Below are positions 50,801-58,300 of a stretch of 64,000 nucleotides of DNA, one piece after another. How positions within the stretch are numbered: position 1 is the stretch's first letter; every line of letters starts with the position of its first letter. The notes under the pieces were generated by a model. It worked only from the letters and a program-made list of their open reading frames with translations, ran no database searches and was not told the origin of the DNA. Made by a program: the position numbers and the translations under genes. The stretch is from Channa striata (Eukaryota; Chordata; Actinopteri; Anabantiformes; Channidae): the NCBI GenBank assembly GCA_033026295.1, contig CM065179.1:23863275-23927274 (forward strand). The letters run 5' to 3'.

Positions 50801-53800
50801 CAGGAGCTCTTCTGTGGGACGAACCCAGATGGGCAACACTTTGCTCCCTACATGCATCAACCTTGATGGCAGATTACTGGTCATGCTTCCTTACTGCCTA
50901 CCTGGACAAGTCCACAAGACCTGTGGTTTTGCACATCCTCTGGCCCAGTCATGTAGTCGTCACAATCTGACCCTTGTCAAAGTCGCTCGGATCCTCATAT
51001 TTGGCCATTTTCCAGCATCAAGAATTGACTGTTTACATGTTTGCTATATATCCGCATTTTAATGCAAAACACACCACAGAAGAAAGCCTGAACTGTAAGC
51101 AGCAAAGACACTGTGTAGCGATTTTGCAACATGTAATGTAATATATTACTTAGAACATTACTTATCCTCGGAATTAGGCACCAGGTTCTATAAGCCGAAC
51201 CAAGCTAGGTTTACATATTAGTTCATTAGAGACCTCCAATGGTCCTCCAAGTAGTTACTTTGGTTAAAACACAAGATACACCCAAATCAGTATTTTTGTC
51301 ATGAGTTCTTTTCCGGTTTCAGGGCCTTTATCTTTCTTCAGAGAAACAGCCAAACACAGAACCAGCTCTTTTTAATAATTTATTAATCTAAACTACAGAA
51401 TATATTGATATATGTGAATATGCATATTGATTTATTGGACAAATGAATCAATGACATTAAAAATATGAAATAACCAACTTTAAGTAAACAGATGAATGAA
51501 TATCACGGAAGTGTAGGTTGATTTTGGGCTAAAAGACAGGAATCAGCCACTATTACTAATATTACTACTTACAACTCTAAGTAATCTGAAAAATACTTGA
51601 AACTTTAGAAAAGCTCAATTTCGCCAGCGGCTTATATATACGGACACCAGAGTTCACAGAAACAAGCGAAATTTGGCTTTGCCTGGGAGATGGTAATGGT
51701 TGAATTCGCGAAACTGTAGCTGTCGTTACCGATTCTCGTGGTGAGCAGAAGTGCTGCCTCAGTTCAGGTATTGGAAAAATACCAGAAAGTTCGCTCTAGG
51801 AGCAGTGACTCTGACTCACAGAGGCGCTTACTGTCCGGTCCTTGGAGATGCAACTTTGGAATAATTTAGAATGGCTTTCTAATTCAAAAACTAAGATCAA
51901 AGTTTGCTTGGAGCTCTGCTTTGTAAAAAGCAGGAGTGAAAAAAGGAGTTACGAAAAATTGAGAAGAGATAAAAGATAAGAAGAAGAGATGTAAGTTCAG
52001 CGCCATGAAAATAATAATAAATAATAATAAAAAAGTAAGATGTTTAACAAACTTGAACTGCTGAGAAAAAAAAATTCACTCATTGTAGATTGCGTAAATC
52101 TACGTATAACTTATATAAATGTTGCAGCATGTTACTCTCCCTCATCTTGGCGGCTTTATTCCTTCCAATTTACAACTTAGCTATTAATCAGTGTACATTA
52201 CGTTGCATCAAATTTTAGCATATGGTCTCCTGAACACAGTGGTGTGCATCTTATGAGGTTTGACAACTTATTTGTTTATGTTTTGGGAGTTTTGAGTCCA
52301 GAAGTCTTTGCTTCCCAGTTGGCTTGCATTGCTTAGTTTATGGCCACTCTGTCTTCTGTCCTTTGGCTGGTTATAGGAGTGTGATAGGTGTGAATTAAAA
52401 GACAAGTTTTGAGTCTGGGAAAGGATAAGGAGTGGGGGGACTCATTTGCAGTGGGGTACTTATGCAATTAGCCTCAGACAGAAATGTGGATTTGCCACGT
52501 CTGAGTAGATTTAAAGCCCTTAAAACAGATGTTGGCTTTGTTGTTTTAACTCACAATTCTTTTGTAGGTTAAAGAAGGGTCTTTGTTGTCTTGTCCTGAG
52601 GAGGCTAATGGGATTGCCTCGGACTGAAAGCATGTTTCATCCAGATGCCCCTGCTATCTCCCTTCCGATGGTAACATGGGTGCTACAACCGTTATAAGTC
52701 TTTTCAATTAATTTGCTACCTACAACAAACGAGCCTTATATTTTACTACAACCGTGACATATGTAGATTTCATCTCTTTTGTCATGCTGTTCCTTTGATG
52801 CAAAGGCCTTTTCACACTCCAATGAAATAAGTCCTGCACACTGTAAGGTCACTGTGAGCCCCTTTTTTTACAACAAAAAGCACAAATCAACCAGTTGCTC
52901 TGTTATCACTACGGTGATAGATGTATTGACAAGGCAAGTCACTTTCCTGTCACATTCAAATCCATCACTTGCACTCTGTGGACCTCCCATCATTACAAGA
53001 AATAAGCTGTCATTTTAAATCAGCCTCATCCTTGTTCACAATTCTCTTATCAGTCCTCCCTGTGCTCTTCCAGCACCTGTCTAAAGATGGCTGGGACATA
53101 TGGTGCCAGTAAATCATAATCTTTTTTCATATTGTCTGTTCTCACAGCTGACAGAGACAAGAGTCGTGACAGCTAGACAGGAACATGGACAATGTGACCT
53201 TAATGATATCGAGCAGCATTTTGATTTTGAACAAATGTCCTTGATTCATGCTACAGTGTGGAATTATCACTAACAAACCAAACTCTGACCCACAAAACCA
53301 CCAACATTTCTGCTTTTATGCCTTTTTACTCATTTGGACAGCAGTAACCAAATTTTTCCGAGCAGCACAAGTTTCACGGTTTGACTCCCATTTCCTCCAG
53401 GCTACATGTCGAAGTGTCCCTGGGCAGGACAATGAATCCTACAAATTGCCCCAAGTGATAGTTTTTTTTTTTTTTTTTAATAAAAGCATCTGTAAAATTA
53501 CAAATTGTACTAATTTCACTTTCCACATGAACCAAAGTTCAGTGTTATCACACATGAGTGAATGATTTGCAGTGGAAATTCTGGAGATGTTTTCTCCAAA
53601 ACAAAGTGGTGGTCAGCCACCAAGAGTCTCAGTAGGTTGCAAAATCAACCTACTGAAATCAACCTACCTATCAATCTACTCAATCAATCCCCTGCGATTT
53701 CACAGCAAACCTTAATAGTTGCACCTCAGGAGCCCATTTTTTGCCCTTGGGGTCTCTGAGCAGTTTAATCCCACAGATATAAACAAGAAGTGGCAGAGGA

Positions 53801-55227
53801 AGTCTCACATAATTAGTTTGGTAACTGTGGGTCTTCTCTGTTAATCTCGTGGAGGTTAGTGTTGCCATGACGGTCCACCCTGAGTTTACAGCACATGTTG
53901 TAAAGAGACAGTCCTAAATGTATAAAGATTATCAAGGGCACTTCTACTGCTCCAAATTGGAGCAGAGAGTAAGGATTTGACACAGATATGATCCATGAAT
54001 GCTACGTGACACAACTTTAAACACTTGGTTCAGGAGATTTGGTGGTCCAACTGCGAACTTGTGCTCCATTCAGAAGTCTTAGCCATCATTCACCTTTACC
54101 CATACCTGAGAACACTTTGTTTTACTGCCTGTTAGGATGCAGAGATTGGAGGCGGAGTACGACAGCAGACCTTAATAACAGGTGGTTCAATTGGCATTCG
54201 TAAGAAAGGTGCCATTTCTACCAAAACCCTCATTTCAAAATCTGTTCTGTAGTCTGTATTTCAGATTTCACTCTAACCACTACTTCATTAAAGTAAACAG
54301 CAAAAAGCAAAGGGCTAAAATGTGGAATAATTGTAATAGTAGCTAATATTAACTTTCATTATCCTGTTTTTCTTCACACACATGTTCAATGGTGTAACTA
54401 GTGTCACAAAAGGAATATTGTTTAAACAAGGGGCCTAAGATGGTCTGGTTCGTACCAAAGAGGAACAGATTAAAAAACAAAACAGATGCAAAGAACTATC
54501 CAACAAAGGTGCACAATGACCAAAATCCGAGCAAAAAAAGTCCAACACAACAACAAACTGACATTACATGAGGTGATGAGAGAGGGACGTAAAACATTTG
54601 ACAAACTGCCACAAACAGACTCAGAACAACCAACAATAAAGGGGCGTGTGTGAGAGTGTGAGTGTGTGTGTGTGTGAGTGTGTGAGTGTGAGTGTGTGTG
54701 TGTGTCAGTAAGACACAAGTAGCACATTTAACCAGACTAACATCACGTGACACACCAATGAAAACACCCGTCCAGTAAAGTTCGGAGAAGCACCGCTCGG
54801 TTCAATTCTTTAGCACATGCTAAAGCTTTAGCTTTGTCAGAACAGGAAGCTTATTTCTCTCCGAATTCATCTGCGTCCCCGCAGTCCTCCACGGCACGTG
54901 ACACGGAGGCTCTGCTCTGCAGAAACAGCGACAGAGACCCTCAGTAATCGACGGCAAACCTCCGTCCCTGCAGTGAGGCAGCACATTTTCCGGACCGGGC
55001 TGTGCCGGACCGGGCTGTGCCGGACCGGGCTGTGCCGGACCGGGCTGTGACCGTGAACGTCGTGGTGTGTGTCGGTACTCACAGCACTGCAGGTAAATAA
55101 AACGCAACTTCCACTGTCTGTCCTGGTTTTTCCGCGTGACTGTGATGGGCAGGGGGCTGAAGCCGGTGTCGGGCAGGGGGCAGGGGGCTGTTTGGGTTCG
55201 TATCTTCTCTGCATCGGTCGCCATCAT
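2675..55227 (-). CDS. Gene A: AAAP-type (Aa_trans-like) multi-pass amino acid transporter, 12 coding exons, 3' end outside window
   Basis: Seen: twelve minus-strand exons whose frame closes at every junction (145, 42, 74, 69, 100, 139, 66, 124, 100, 59, 65 and 147 nt; 376 residues). Order: soluble tail 1-45; TM1 about 49-71 with GTGILGLP (58-65); TM2 73-100; acidic loop 111-160; TM3 183-202; TM4 213-235; TM5 237-262; TM6 276-299; TM7 311-338; Ser/Pro-rich loop 339-376. NKT (303) and NIS (372) are possible N-glycosylation sequons. Known: GTGxLGLP at the break in TM1 typifies AAAP carriers (SLC32/36/38), which have about 11 TMs and use the broken helix for substrate and ion binding. Inference: an H+- or Na+-coupled amino acid carrier of plasma membrane or lysosome. 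About four TMs and the stop codon are missing, beyond position 1. The gene spans more than 52 kb, long for a teleost transporter. The protein does not match remembered SLC36, SLC38 or TMEM104 proteins closely, so the subfamily is uncertain. Confidence 0.85.
3895..4330 (-). repeat. Possible dispersed-element 3' tail (reverse orientation)
   Basis: Read on the minus strand, the right part runs gaataaaccttgtgc and ends in tttgggtcctctagttacag. The aataaacc then tttgggtcc then tacag layout resembles the ends of common teleost repeats, and a similar layout in the opposite orientation lies near 13060-13175. There is no reverse-transcriptase or transposase frame. Class uncertain. Confidence 0.35.
4590..4652. 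repeat. TA/TAGA microsatellite
   Basis: Impure run of atat, agatagata and tatatata units. Confidence 0.85.
4654..4830. mobile_element. Small TIR element (MITE), family 2 copy 1
   Basis: Begins cactgatcagct and ends ggctgattagtg, a terminal inverted repeat of about 12 bp. The internal segment cagtgacctctgaccccc is shared with the copy at 6988-7176. Non-coding. Confidence 0.7.
6988..7176. mobile_element. Small TIR element (MITE), family 2 copy 2
   Basis: Begins cactgatcagccacaac and near its end has ccagtgacctttgaccc and a decayed accacaactaacg. Same orientation as the copy 2.2 kb to the left. The right terminus is degenerate. Confidence 0.65.
8855..8919 (-). CDS. Gene A exon 11 (TM7)
   Basis: Reads VLWFRRAVLGGLTTCTILNI then L and two bases. 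Acceptor gtccag, donor gtgagc, phase 0 to 2. A basic pair (RR) at the helix start followed by a Gly/Thr-rich helix suits TM7 starting on the cytoplasmic side. Confidence 0.92.
8920..12005 (-). other. Gene A intron 10
   Basis: 3.1 kb. The main content is the TIR transposon at 10891-11671. The rest is AT-rich and unremarkable apart from a short GC-rich patch around 11800-11880. Confidence 0.7.
10891..11671. mobile_element. Non-autonomous DNA transposon, about 780 bp, TIRs starting accccatttcc
   Basis: The 28-bp left terminus (10893-10920) matches the reverse complement of the right terminus (11642-11669) at about 23 of 28 positions. The ends accccatttcc / ggaaacggggt are those of a DNA element common in teleost genomes. 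There is no intact transposase frame inside. Confidence 0.8.
12006..12064 (-). CDS. Gene A exon 10 (TM6)
   Basis: Reads GIVNVMPLLFSQISHNKTQ. The acceptor follows tcaacag and the donor is gtaaaa, phase 1 to 0. NVMPLLF sits where AAAP proteins have their TM6 core (compare the HPEVLPIY-like stretch of SLC38). NKT is a potential glycosylation sequon if the loop is extracytoplasmic. Confidence 0.9.
12065..15332 (-). other. Gene A intron 9
   Basis: 3.3 kb. It holds a C-rich stretch (12480-12660) running into an element-like tail ending near 13175. The remainder is AT-rich without recognisable genes or RNAs. Confidence 0.65.
12480..13175 (+). repeat. Probable dispersed repeat with aataaacc tail
   Basis: A C-rich head (ccccggtgtccccgctgaac and similar) is followed by a T-rich part, aataaaccatcctggttc, and a terminal ggactacggtcctaacag. 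Composition differs sharply from the flanks and the layout recalls the 3' ends of teleost repeats. There is no coding frame of retroelement type, so class is unassigned. Confidence 0.4.
15333..15432 (-). CDS. Gene A exon 9 (TM5 end, loop, TM6 start)
   Basis: Reads VAVTFAVGTEVGLQSSSDFR then QMGKPFLMGTVAL. Acceptor gtctcag, donor gtgaga, phase 0 to 1. It is spliced across the largest intron of the gene (12.8 kb). Confidence 0.92.
15784..15807. repeat. GT microsatellite
   Basis: Run of gt dinucleotides with one ta interruption. Confidence 0.9.
17340..17590. mobile_element. MITE family 1, copy 2 (truncated, inverse to copy 1)
   Basis: The reverse complement aligns with 2314-2490: shared blocks include ctggaaaagcaggttga, aactccatagtatg and gtgatgtcatcaggagg. 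The terminal arm next to 17550 is present; the opposite arm seems lost around 17385. It is directly followed by a SINE tail. Confidence 0.65.
17600..17795 (+). repeat. SINE 3' tail with a 17-bp hairpin
   Basis: Contains caagcaagacactgagcccc, caagcgctttaagga and gtgcagaccatttaccag, the conserved 3' tail of a widespread teleost SINE class. At 17614-17630 an exact inverted copy of 17640-17656 makes a perfect 17-bp stem with a 9-base loop. The tRNA-like head is missing or unrecognisable. Confidence 0.7.
22471..22797 (+). repeat. tRNA-derived SINE with TTC tail
   Basis: The head gggcgactgtggcgcagttg resembles a tRNA A-box. A second head-like segment (gcggcctggtagcgcaacgg) starts near 22543. The body has cctgagcaagacacccactg and the tail ends aaaggttcttcttcttct. 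This looks like two SINE heads fused or nested. It is not a functional tRNA: no cloverleaf closes. Confidence 0.7.
25070..25270. other. GC-richer patch of unknown nature
   Basis: About 200 bp with CpG dinucleotides (cgccacatcccagacgg, ggcaaagaaccggtaccg) inside AT-rich intron. There is no long open frame and no recognised family. It may be part of an old mobile element spanning about 24500-25270. Confidence 0.3.
26626..27247. mobile_element. TIR DNA element, 622 bp, with ACTT target duplication
   Basis: Left end accgtaaattctggactata and right end tatggtccgaaaaatacggt form inverted termini matching at roughly 19 of 26 positions. The element is flanked by ACTT on both sides (26622-26625 and 27248-27251). 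The core is studded with gccgc-containing units (ataaaccgcatcgg, aaaagccgcat). There is no transposase frame, so it is non-autonomous. Confidence 0.75.
28222..28345 (-). CDS. Gene A exon 8 (TM4 and TM5 start)
   Basis: Reads HIYVIPAFTWILALAILLAH, then TVIQPITSLLTLLKGILLIV and T. Acceptor tccacag, donor gtaatc, phase 2 to 0. Two hydrophobic helices are separated by QPIT. Confidence 0.92.
29295..29443 (+). repeat. tRNA-derived SINE
   Basis: The tRNA-like head taatagcctaatggttaagg and ctgggttc (B-box-like) are followed by a pyrimidine-rich body and the end aaagacagaaaaggcc, as in common teleost SINEs. Too degenerate to be a tRNA gene. Confidence 0.65.
29479..29535. repeat. LINE 3'-end fragment
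   Basis: Starts atttacatttagtcattcgg, followed by cagatgcttttatcc and cttacaagtgagg. It shares its first 16 or so bases with the low-coordinate end of the LINE remnant at 37379. Confidence 0.6.
33003..33046 (+). repeat. Degenerate dispersed-repeat tail
   Basis: ggcactatataaataaagtt is the opposite-strand form of the repeat start seen at 42899. Confidence 0.5.
34253..34289. repeat. Short tandem repeat, unit about 12 bp
   Basis: Three imperfect units of tatgaaaagtac. Confidence 0.8.
35721..35786 (-). CDS. Gene A exon 7 (TM3)
   Basis: Reads ISIGISYVLAGSEAYAALFN then V. Acceptor tttccag, donor gtaagt, phase 2 to 2, 66 nt. Small residues (G, S, A) spaced through the helix are usual for a transport-core helix. 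Confidence 0.92.
36529..36550. repeat. GT microsatellite
   Basis: tgtgtgtgtg run followed by a G-run. Confidence 0.9.
36590..36945. repeat. Non-LTR-retrotransposon-like fragment
   Basis: Segments such as cagcctggtggatgaagctg, ttggcctggagacactg, ccctgcagggacgtgc and gatgcagccggtcaggatac match the general form of a repeat abundant in fish genomes and attributed to LINE elements. The open frames on both strands are remnants, not host genes. Confidence 0.5.
37379..38300 (-). pseudogene. LINE remnant (C-terminal reverse-transcriptase region)
   Basis: The minus strand encodes, in two frames that must be joined by a frameshift, the typical LINE pol C-terminal tail: RVTPLFRSLHWLPVAVKSKA (37726-37484) and LFSWWNELPNSARLVNSLPI (ending near 37396). 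The 3' end is at low coordinate and finishes in repeated acattta units. The right half (37780-38300) has no usable frame. It is a 5'-truncated, frameshifted and dead copy. The family (Rex or L2/CR1-like) is not resolved. Confidence 0.7.
38400..38945 (+). pseudogene. Penelope-like element fragment with GIY-YIG endonuclease remnant
   Basis: On the plus strand at 38634-38850 is a frame with FAAQCGKECSEIYIQDTKQP followed by LHKRTAQHQRG. This matches the GIY-YIG endonuclease tail of Penelope-like retroelements, whose usual YIG is here YIQ, so a motif residue is altered. The following bases (gactgaagaagctgcttaga, then atgagtgaccaaatg) are the usual 3' continuation. There is no reverse-transcriptase domain: only the 3' end survives. 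Confidence 0.7.
39590..39633. repeat. Minisatellite, unit 18 bp
   Basis: ggggtgtgtgcggtgtgt repeated about twice with partial flanking units. Confidence 0.8.
41246..41384 (-). CDS. Gene A exon 6 (loop end and TM3 start)
   Basis: Reads TGLLQPDAVALHEQAEGLKP, then a basic and hydrophobic stretch to NCILLLQ. Acceptor cttgcag. The donor gtaggt is preferred over the gttgcc four bases downstream because only gtaggt keeps the frame open: the later site would put TAG in frame. Phase 1 to 2, joining exon 7 as QFIS. Confidence 0.88.
42899..43190 (-). repeat. Teleost dispersed repeat (ttcaattcaactttatttat class)
   Basis: Starts with ttcaattcaactttatttat, then atatagcgccaatt and ctcaaggcactttac, the well-known fish repeat end. 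It continues through gagaaaactgcctttaacgg and cagaaccaggctcagggtgg, also characteristic of that repeat. Non-coding. Confidence 0.8.
45553..45572. repeat. AT microsatellite
   Basis: Short tatata run. Confidence 0.85.
45744..45843 (-). CDS. Gene A exon 5 (acidic cytoplasmic loop)
   Basis: Starts TGVAECIVMDQVGVEDP and continues through the run EDDEEDEGDNAEA (residues 131-143). Acceptor gtttcag, donor gtaaca (weaker than consensus), phase 0 to 1. Eight of the ten residues from E131 are Asp or Glu. An acidic insert between TM2 and TM3 is not a general AAAP feature. Confidence 0.88.
45844..46090 (-). other. Gene A intron 4 (247 bp)
   Basis: Shortest intron of the gene, with no repeats. It separates the TM2 exon from the acidic-loop exon. 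Confidence 0.85.
46091..46159 (-). CDS. Gene A exon 4 (TM2 continuation)
   Basis: Reads ALLIYLFVELLQKCQ then VVQLESLK. It is phase 0 on both sides, acceptor atgtag, donor gtaggc. It finishes TM2 and enters the cytoplasmic loop. It is 69 nt, so also frame-neutral if skipped. Confidence 0.9.
46160..46674 (-). other. Gene A intron 3 (515 bp)
   Basis: AT-rich, with a small tandem repeat of gttcttctat units at 46620-46661 close to the donor. Confidence 0.85.
46675..46748 (-). CDS. Gene A exon 3 (end of TM1, start of TM2)
   Basis: Completes the motif and reads LPVTIAHAGLVPFLISFLTG then FFVQ. Acceptor ag at the ttctag site, donor gtaagt, phase 1 to 0. The AHAG after the broken helix is like the NAG or HTG of SLC36 and SLC38 TM1b. 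Confidence 0.9.
46749..48302 (-). other. Gene A intron 2
   Basis: 1.55 kb of AT-rich sequence. No repeat family or other gene was recognised. Confidence 0.75.
48303..48344 (-). CDS. Gene A exon 2 (42-nt microexon with the TM1 signature)
   Basis: Reads YFLTIATILGTGIL, then one base. Acceptor tttctag and donor gtgagt. It supplies the first half of the GTGILGLP substrate-site motif. Its length is a multiple of three and it is phase 1 on both sides, so skipping it would keep frame but destroy the signature. Confidence 0.9.
51330..51980. other. Possible old mobile element in intron 1
   Basis: An AT-rich left part and a more GC-rich right part (51640-51860) with a TATA-like ttatatata at about 51632. 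It looks unlike the flanks. No frame or terminal repeats were defined, so this is only a compositional observation. Confidence 0.25.
54645..54705. repeat. GT/GAGT microsatellite
   Basis: Compound run of gtgtgtgtg and gtgagtgtgag units, 61 bp. Confidence 0.9.
54744..54749. promoter_or_regulatory. E-box CACGTG in CLEAR-like context
   Basis: Core in atcacgtgac, one base from the CLEAR consensus gtcacgtgac bound by TFEB/TFE3. It lies in intron 1, 478 bp downstream of the gene A start codon. Function inferred. Confidence 0.45.
54895..54900. promoter_or_regulatory. E-box CACGTG in CLEAR-like context
   Basis: Core in ggcacgtgac, one base from the CLEAR consensus. Lies in intron 1, close to exon 1. 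Confidence 0.45.
54990..55049. repeat. 15-bp minisatellite, four perfect copies
   Basis: ccggaccgggctgtg repeated four times without change, starting 33 bp inside intron 1 from the donor. If the intron were retained, the exon 1 frame would read it as AQPGP units. Confidence 0.95.
55083..55227 (-). CDS. Gene A exon 1 (start codon, N-terminal tail)
   Basis: Encodes residues 1-48 plus one base. The start is the first of two adjacent ATGs (55227 and 55224). Both have A at -3, and the second also has G at +4, so it may be the main one. There is no further in-frame ATG in the GC-rich leader just upstream. The tail is hydrophilic (MMATDAEKIRTQ, then a Pro-rich stretch and ITVTRKNQDRQWKLRFIYLQC) and leads into TM1. 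Donor is gtgagt, phase 1. The exon lies in a CpG-rich patch. Confidence 0.8.
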
Positions 55228-55285
55228 TTTCCGCGCGCGCTCTTTCTGTGGCAGCGCGTGAACGCGCACGGTCCTCCGGATGCCG

Positions 55286-55291
55286 CACGTG
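55286..55291. promoter_or_regulatory. E-box CACGTG upstream of gene A
   Basis: Core in ccgcacgtgccc, 59 bp upstream of the start codon and inside the CpG-rich patch. Confidence 0.4.
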
Positions 55292-55310
55292 CCCCTAACC
55301 CGCTGAAAAC

Positions 55311-58300
55311 AACATGTAAAATTTTATCTACAACTGAGAGTTTAATATAAATGTCTTTCAAGCAAAGTAATGTCATTACTCAAGATTTTAAGAAATAATA
55401 TATTTTATGTTATTCTTTTATTATTTACTTATTTATTATTTAAAAATTGATGGGGCTAAATAGAGGCCATTTGTTTTGTTGATCTGAAATAGAAATTTGT
55501 TCATAAACAAGGTGAATTTTTTAACTTAAAGCTAAATGTTGAAATATGAAAAAAACAAGGTTTTTCAATTCAAAATAATTTTTGATTATATTTAAATGCT
55601 ATTTGATTTCTTATTTCCTAACAAACAGTTTCGCTTTATTCTAAGATTATTATAAGATTGAGTTTTAATGTCTTCTCAGTTTCACGCATTTATTGACCAC
55701 CCTGAATAAAAAACAACTATCTTACAAAAAGACTTAATTCTGACCATGGCTGACAGTTCGGTCAAACTGTTTAATTTGCTACAATTATTTACTATCCTTT
55801 TATAAATGTATTTATTCAAACTAGATGAGACGGTGCAAAGCTAAGATGGCACTTCTCTCGGAGCTACTATCAGAAAGTCAGGACACAGCCTCCAACTCAC
55901 CAGTAGTAAGGCAGCAAATCCTTACATGAAAACAAAAGTCCAACAAGCTGTACTGTTGGACTCCTGTAAGGAGTCTGTCTTGTGAACTCTGTGCACAAGA
56001 AATAGTCAGGGACAGGAAGTAGAAGAGACTGAACACAGGAGCGAGTAGATTGTCCTTCTTGTACCAAGGAGTAACAGCAGTGTCAAGTGAGGCATGAGGG
56101 GAGGCAAAAACCAGGAAGTCCATGCAAGTGGCAGGAAAAACAGCTGGAGCATCAAACTGTGTGGTTACACAAGATAATCTGGCTGAACGGAGAGGAGTGT
56201 GAGTATGGACAGATGGACAGGTGTTCTGAATTACTCTGAAAAACAGTGTGGGCATTGGCGAGAGCACTGAGAAGCAGGAAGTGAGACACTGGACAAAAGA
56301 CAGTTTACCAAAGTTGTCCAATGCTGGACTTCTTCTTTAGAATGTTGTTTTTATAATGATTCAGTCGTGGGCTCTTCCCTCCTACTCAGTACAGTCTGGG
56401 GGATCTTTCTTATTCAGAGGCTCATCAGAGGTATCTGCACTTTTATCAGTGGAGTCTGCAACTGATAAAATATACATTTAAAACCATCACATTCATACTT
56501 CTGATGCTGAATCAGTTGTCTGATTTGACTCTGCATCTTTTACTTGTCCTGCAACCACCTATAACCAAACAAGAAATGTGGCATCAGAGTAACTGGCCAT
56601 GGCAAGGTGGTCAATAGTGAACAAAGGAGGATTTACAGTGCATTCATGCATATGGTTAATATTCAGACGGTATATAGCAACTGTGTTGACAGTCTTCTAC
56701 ATAAGTGAATGTAAAGGAATGTAATTAATACATTCACTTGTTTCACCTTTGACCCCTGCTGTGCATCTGAGGGTAAAATCAGAAAACTAGGTCAAAATAG
56801 ATGCTGGGAATAATACATGCTGCCTAGACAGGGTGTCTCCTGGGTCACATTCAGCCAGCACAGCTACACCATGAACAGGCTGAAAAGGTCATACAGGCAT
56901 AAAGCTAAGAGAGTGCATGTCGGCTACACAAATGTCTCTCTTCCTTATTCATTCTAACACAAAATTTTATAGTGACTCAAGTGGCATAAATAAAAGTGTG
57001 TAAATATAGTGCTTTCTTAAAAAAAGACATGGATGGATTTATGTCTAGATCGATGTGTTTTCAGTGTCTTTATTTACTGTGGCATTTCATCATGTCTAGT
57101 GCTGCTTGTGACACCACAGGAACAAGGGCAGGTGCTTGAAATGTTCTTTATTGCATTAAAAAGGTATCAAGACGTGAAGAATGTGGAAGAAGAAAAAACA
57201 TGCCAGAAAGAAATCCCTGCATAAACATGCATATACAAATCAGGCTACATTGAATCATCAAATTATGAGCTAATGATAATAATATTAAATTTGAGAGCCA
57301 GTCCATCAGTTATTTATATGTAACATTTACAAACTTTTCATAGGTTATGTAACAAATTGAAACCAGAACAAGACAAGTCCAGTGTGACAATTTGAACTAG
57401 AAACATGACAGAACATTCACAATTTTGTGCAAATTTCACAACACAGCAGTTTGCAGTAGTGCCTAGTTCTATTAAAAAAAGTATAAACATTGCATATTAT
57501 TGCATTTTTCAATAAATACTGTAGACAGCAGAAAGATCATGGTTCAACCAAGTCAAGTCTGTTTCGAACTTGAGACATTTAGTGAAGGCCTTGGTTGTGC
57601 AATGATGCTTTTATTTTACTGCAGATAATCAATTTTATGCAGTGGATGTTTTATTGTTACTAAAATAGTGACGGTATAAACTGCATCTGGTCAATAAGCA
57701 GGTCAAATCCAAAGAGATATCTGTGTTTTTTTAAGCAAAAAAACTTGAGAACCATTTTAGATCTTTATGTACAACAGTAATAATAATGTAAGTAATAATG
57801 AAATTCTTCCTGAATGTGTAAGAGTTCTAAGACACATATACAAAATAGATGCAAAAGATTCATGCTGTGTGTCAGACTTGTTACACACCAGACTGCACAT
57901 GACATAAATATAAAAAGTATTGACATCCACTTTCCAAAATTGTTGTTAACAGTAAAATATAATGAATAAAATTGCAAATGAACTAAAAGCTTAACATACT
58001 GTATGCAGGCAACATGTTTCCCACTCAGTTCCCCCAACGCTTAGGATCTGAGGAGACCAGTTGCTTTCATTTTAAAAAAGACATTTCTTTTCTATTCTCA
58101 GTTGATCAAAGTTTTCTTTGTCAGTGTCTAGTTTTTATCTCCAGGCTACTTCAGAAGTTGTAAACTTGAGGTGTTTTCATTTGAAATTAGGAGTTTAATG
58201 AACAAAGTGCCTATGGTTTACTCCACTAATTAAATGAAGAAAAACAGTTAGCAAACTTCCCATTTGGCATATTTTGAGAGTTAAAGCTCTCCAGAGAAAC

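Larger units (their letters stand above)
48345..55082 (-). other. Gene A intron 1
   Basis: 6.7 kb. From the 5' end on the minus strand it has a 15-bp minisatellite 33 bp after the donor, two CACGTG sites, a GT-rich microsatellite, a T-run (53462-53478) and an unassigned stretch at 51330-51980 that may be an old mobile element. No exon was recognised. Confidence 0.7.
54830..55310. promoter_or_regulatory. CpG-rich promoter region of gene A
   Basis: Dense CpG and high GC (ccgcgcgcgctctttctg, gcagcgcgtgaacgcgcacg) against an AT-rich background, overlapping exon 1. No TATA box stands at a suitable distance upstream, which suits a CpG-island promoter with dispersed start sites. The start site itself cannot be fixed. 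Confidence 0.6.

Noticed and set aside
54470..54753. His/Thr/Ser-repeat open frames on the minus strand
   Set aside because: Produced by the GT/GAGT microsatellite.
55846..55929. Plus-strand ATG with good context reading MALLSELLSESQDTASNSPV followed by gtaagg
   Set aside because: It looks like a first exon, but no downstream plus-strand exon joins it in frame. A 28-codon frame is expected by chance.
56387..56560. Two acidic minus-strand open pieces (VVAGQVKDAESNQTTDSASE and ADSTDKSADTSDEPLNKKDP) with acceptor-like sites, the second ending in a stop
   Set aside because: They are in the same frame but separated by only 42 bp with stops, too short for a vertebrate intron. Nearby candidate upstream exons do not agree in phase.
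57033..57224. Plus-strand frame ending QDVKNVEEEKTCQKEIPA
   Set aside because: Weak acceptor, no partner exon, and it sits in the likely 3' UTR of gene B on the other strand.
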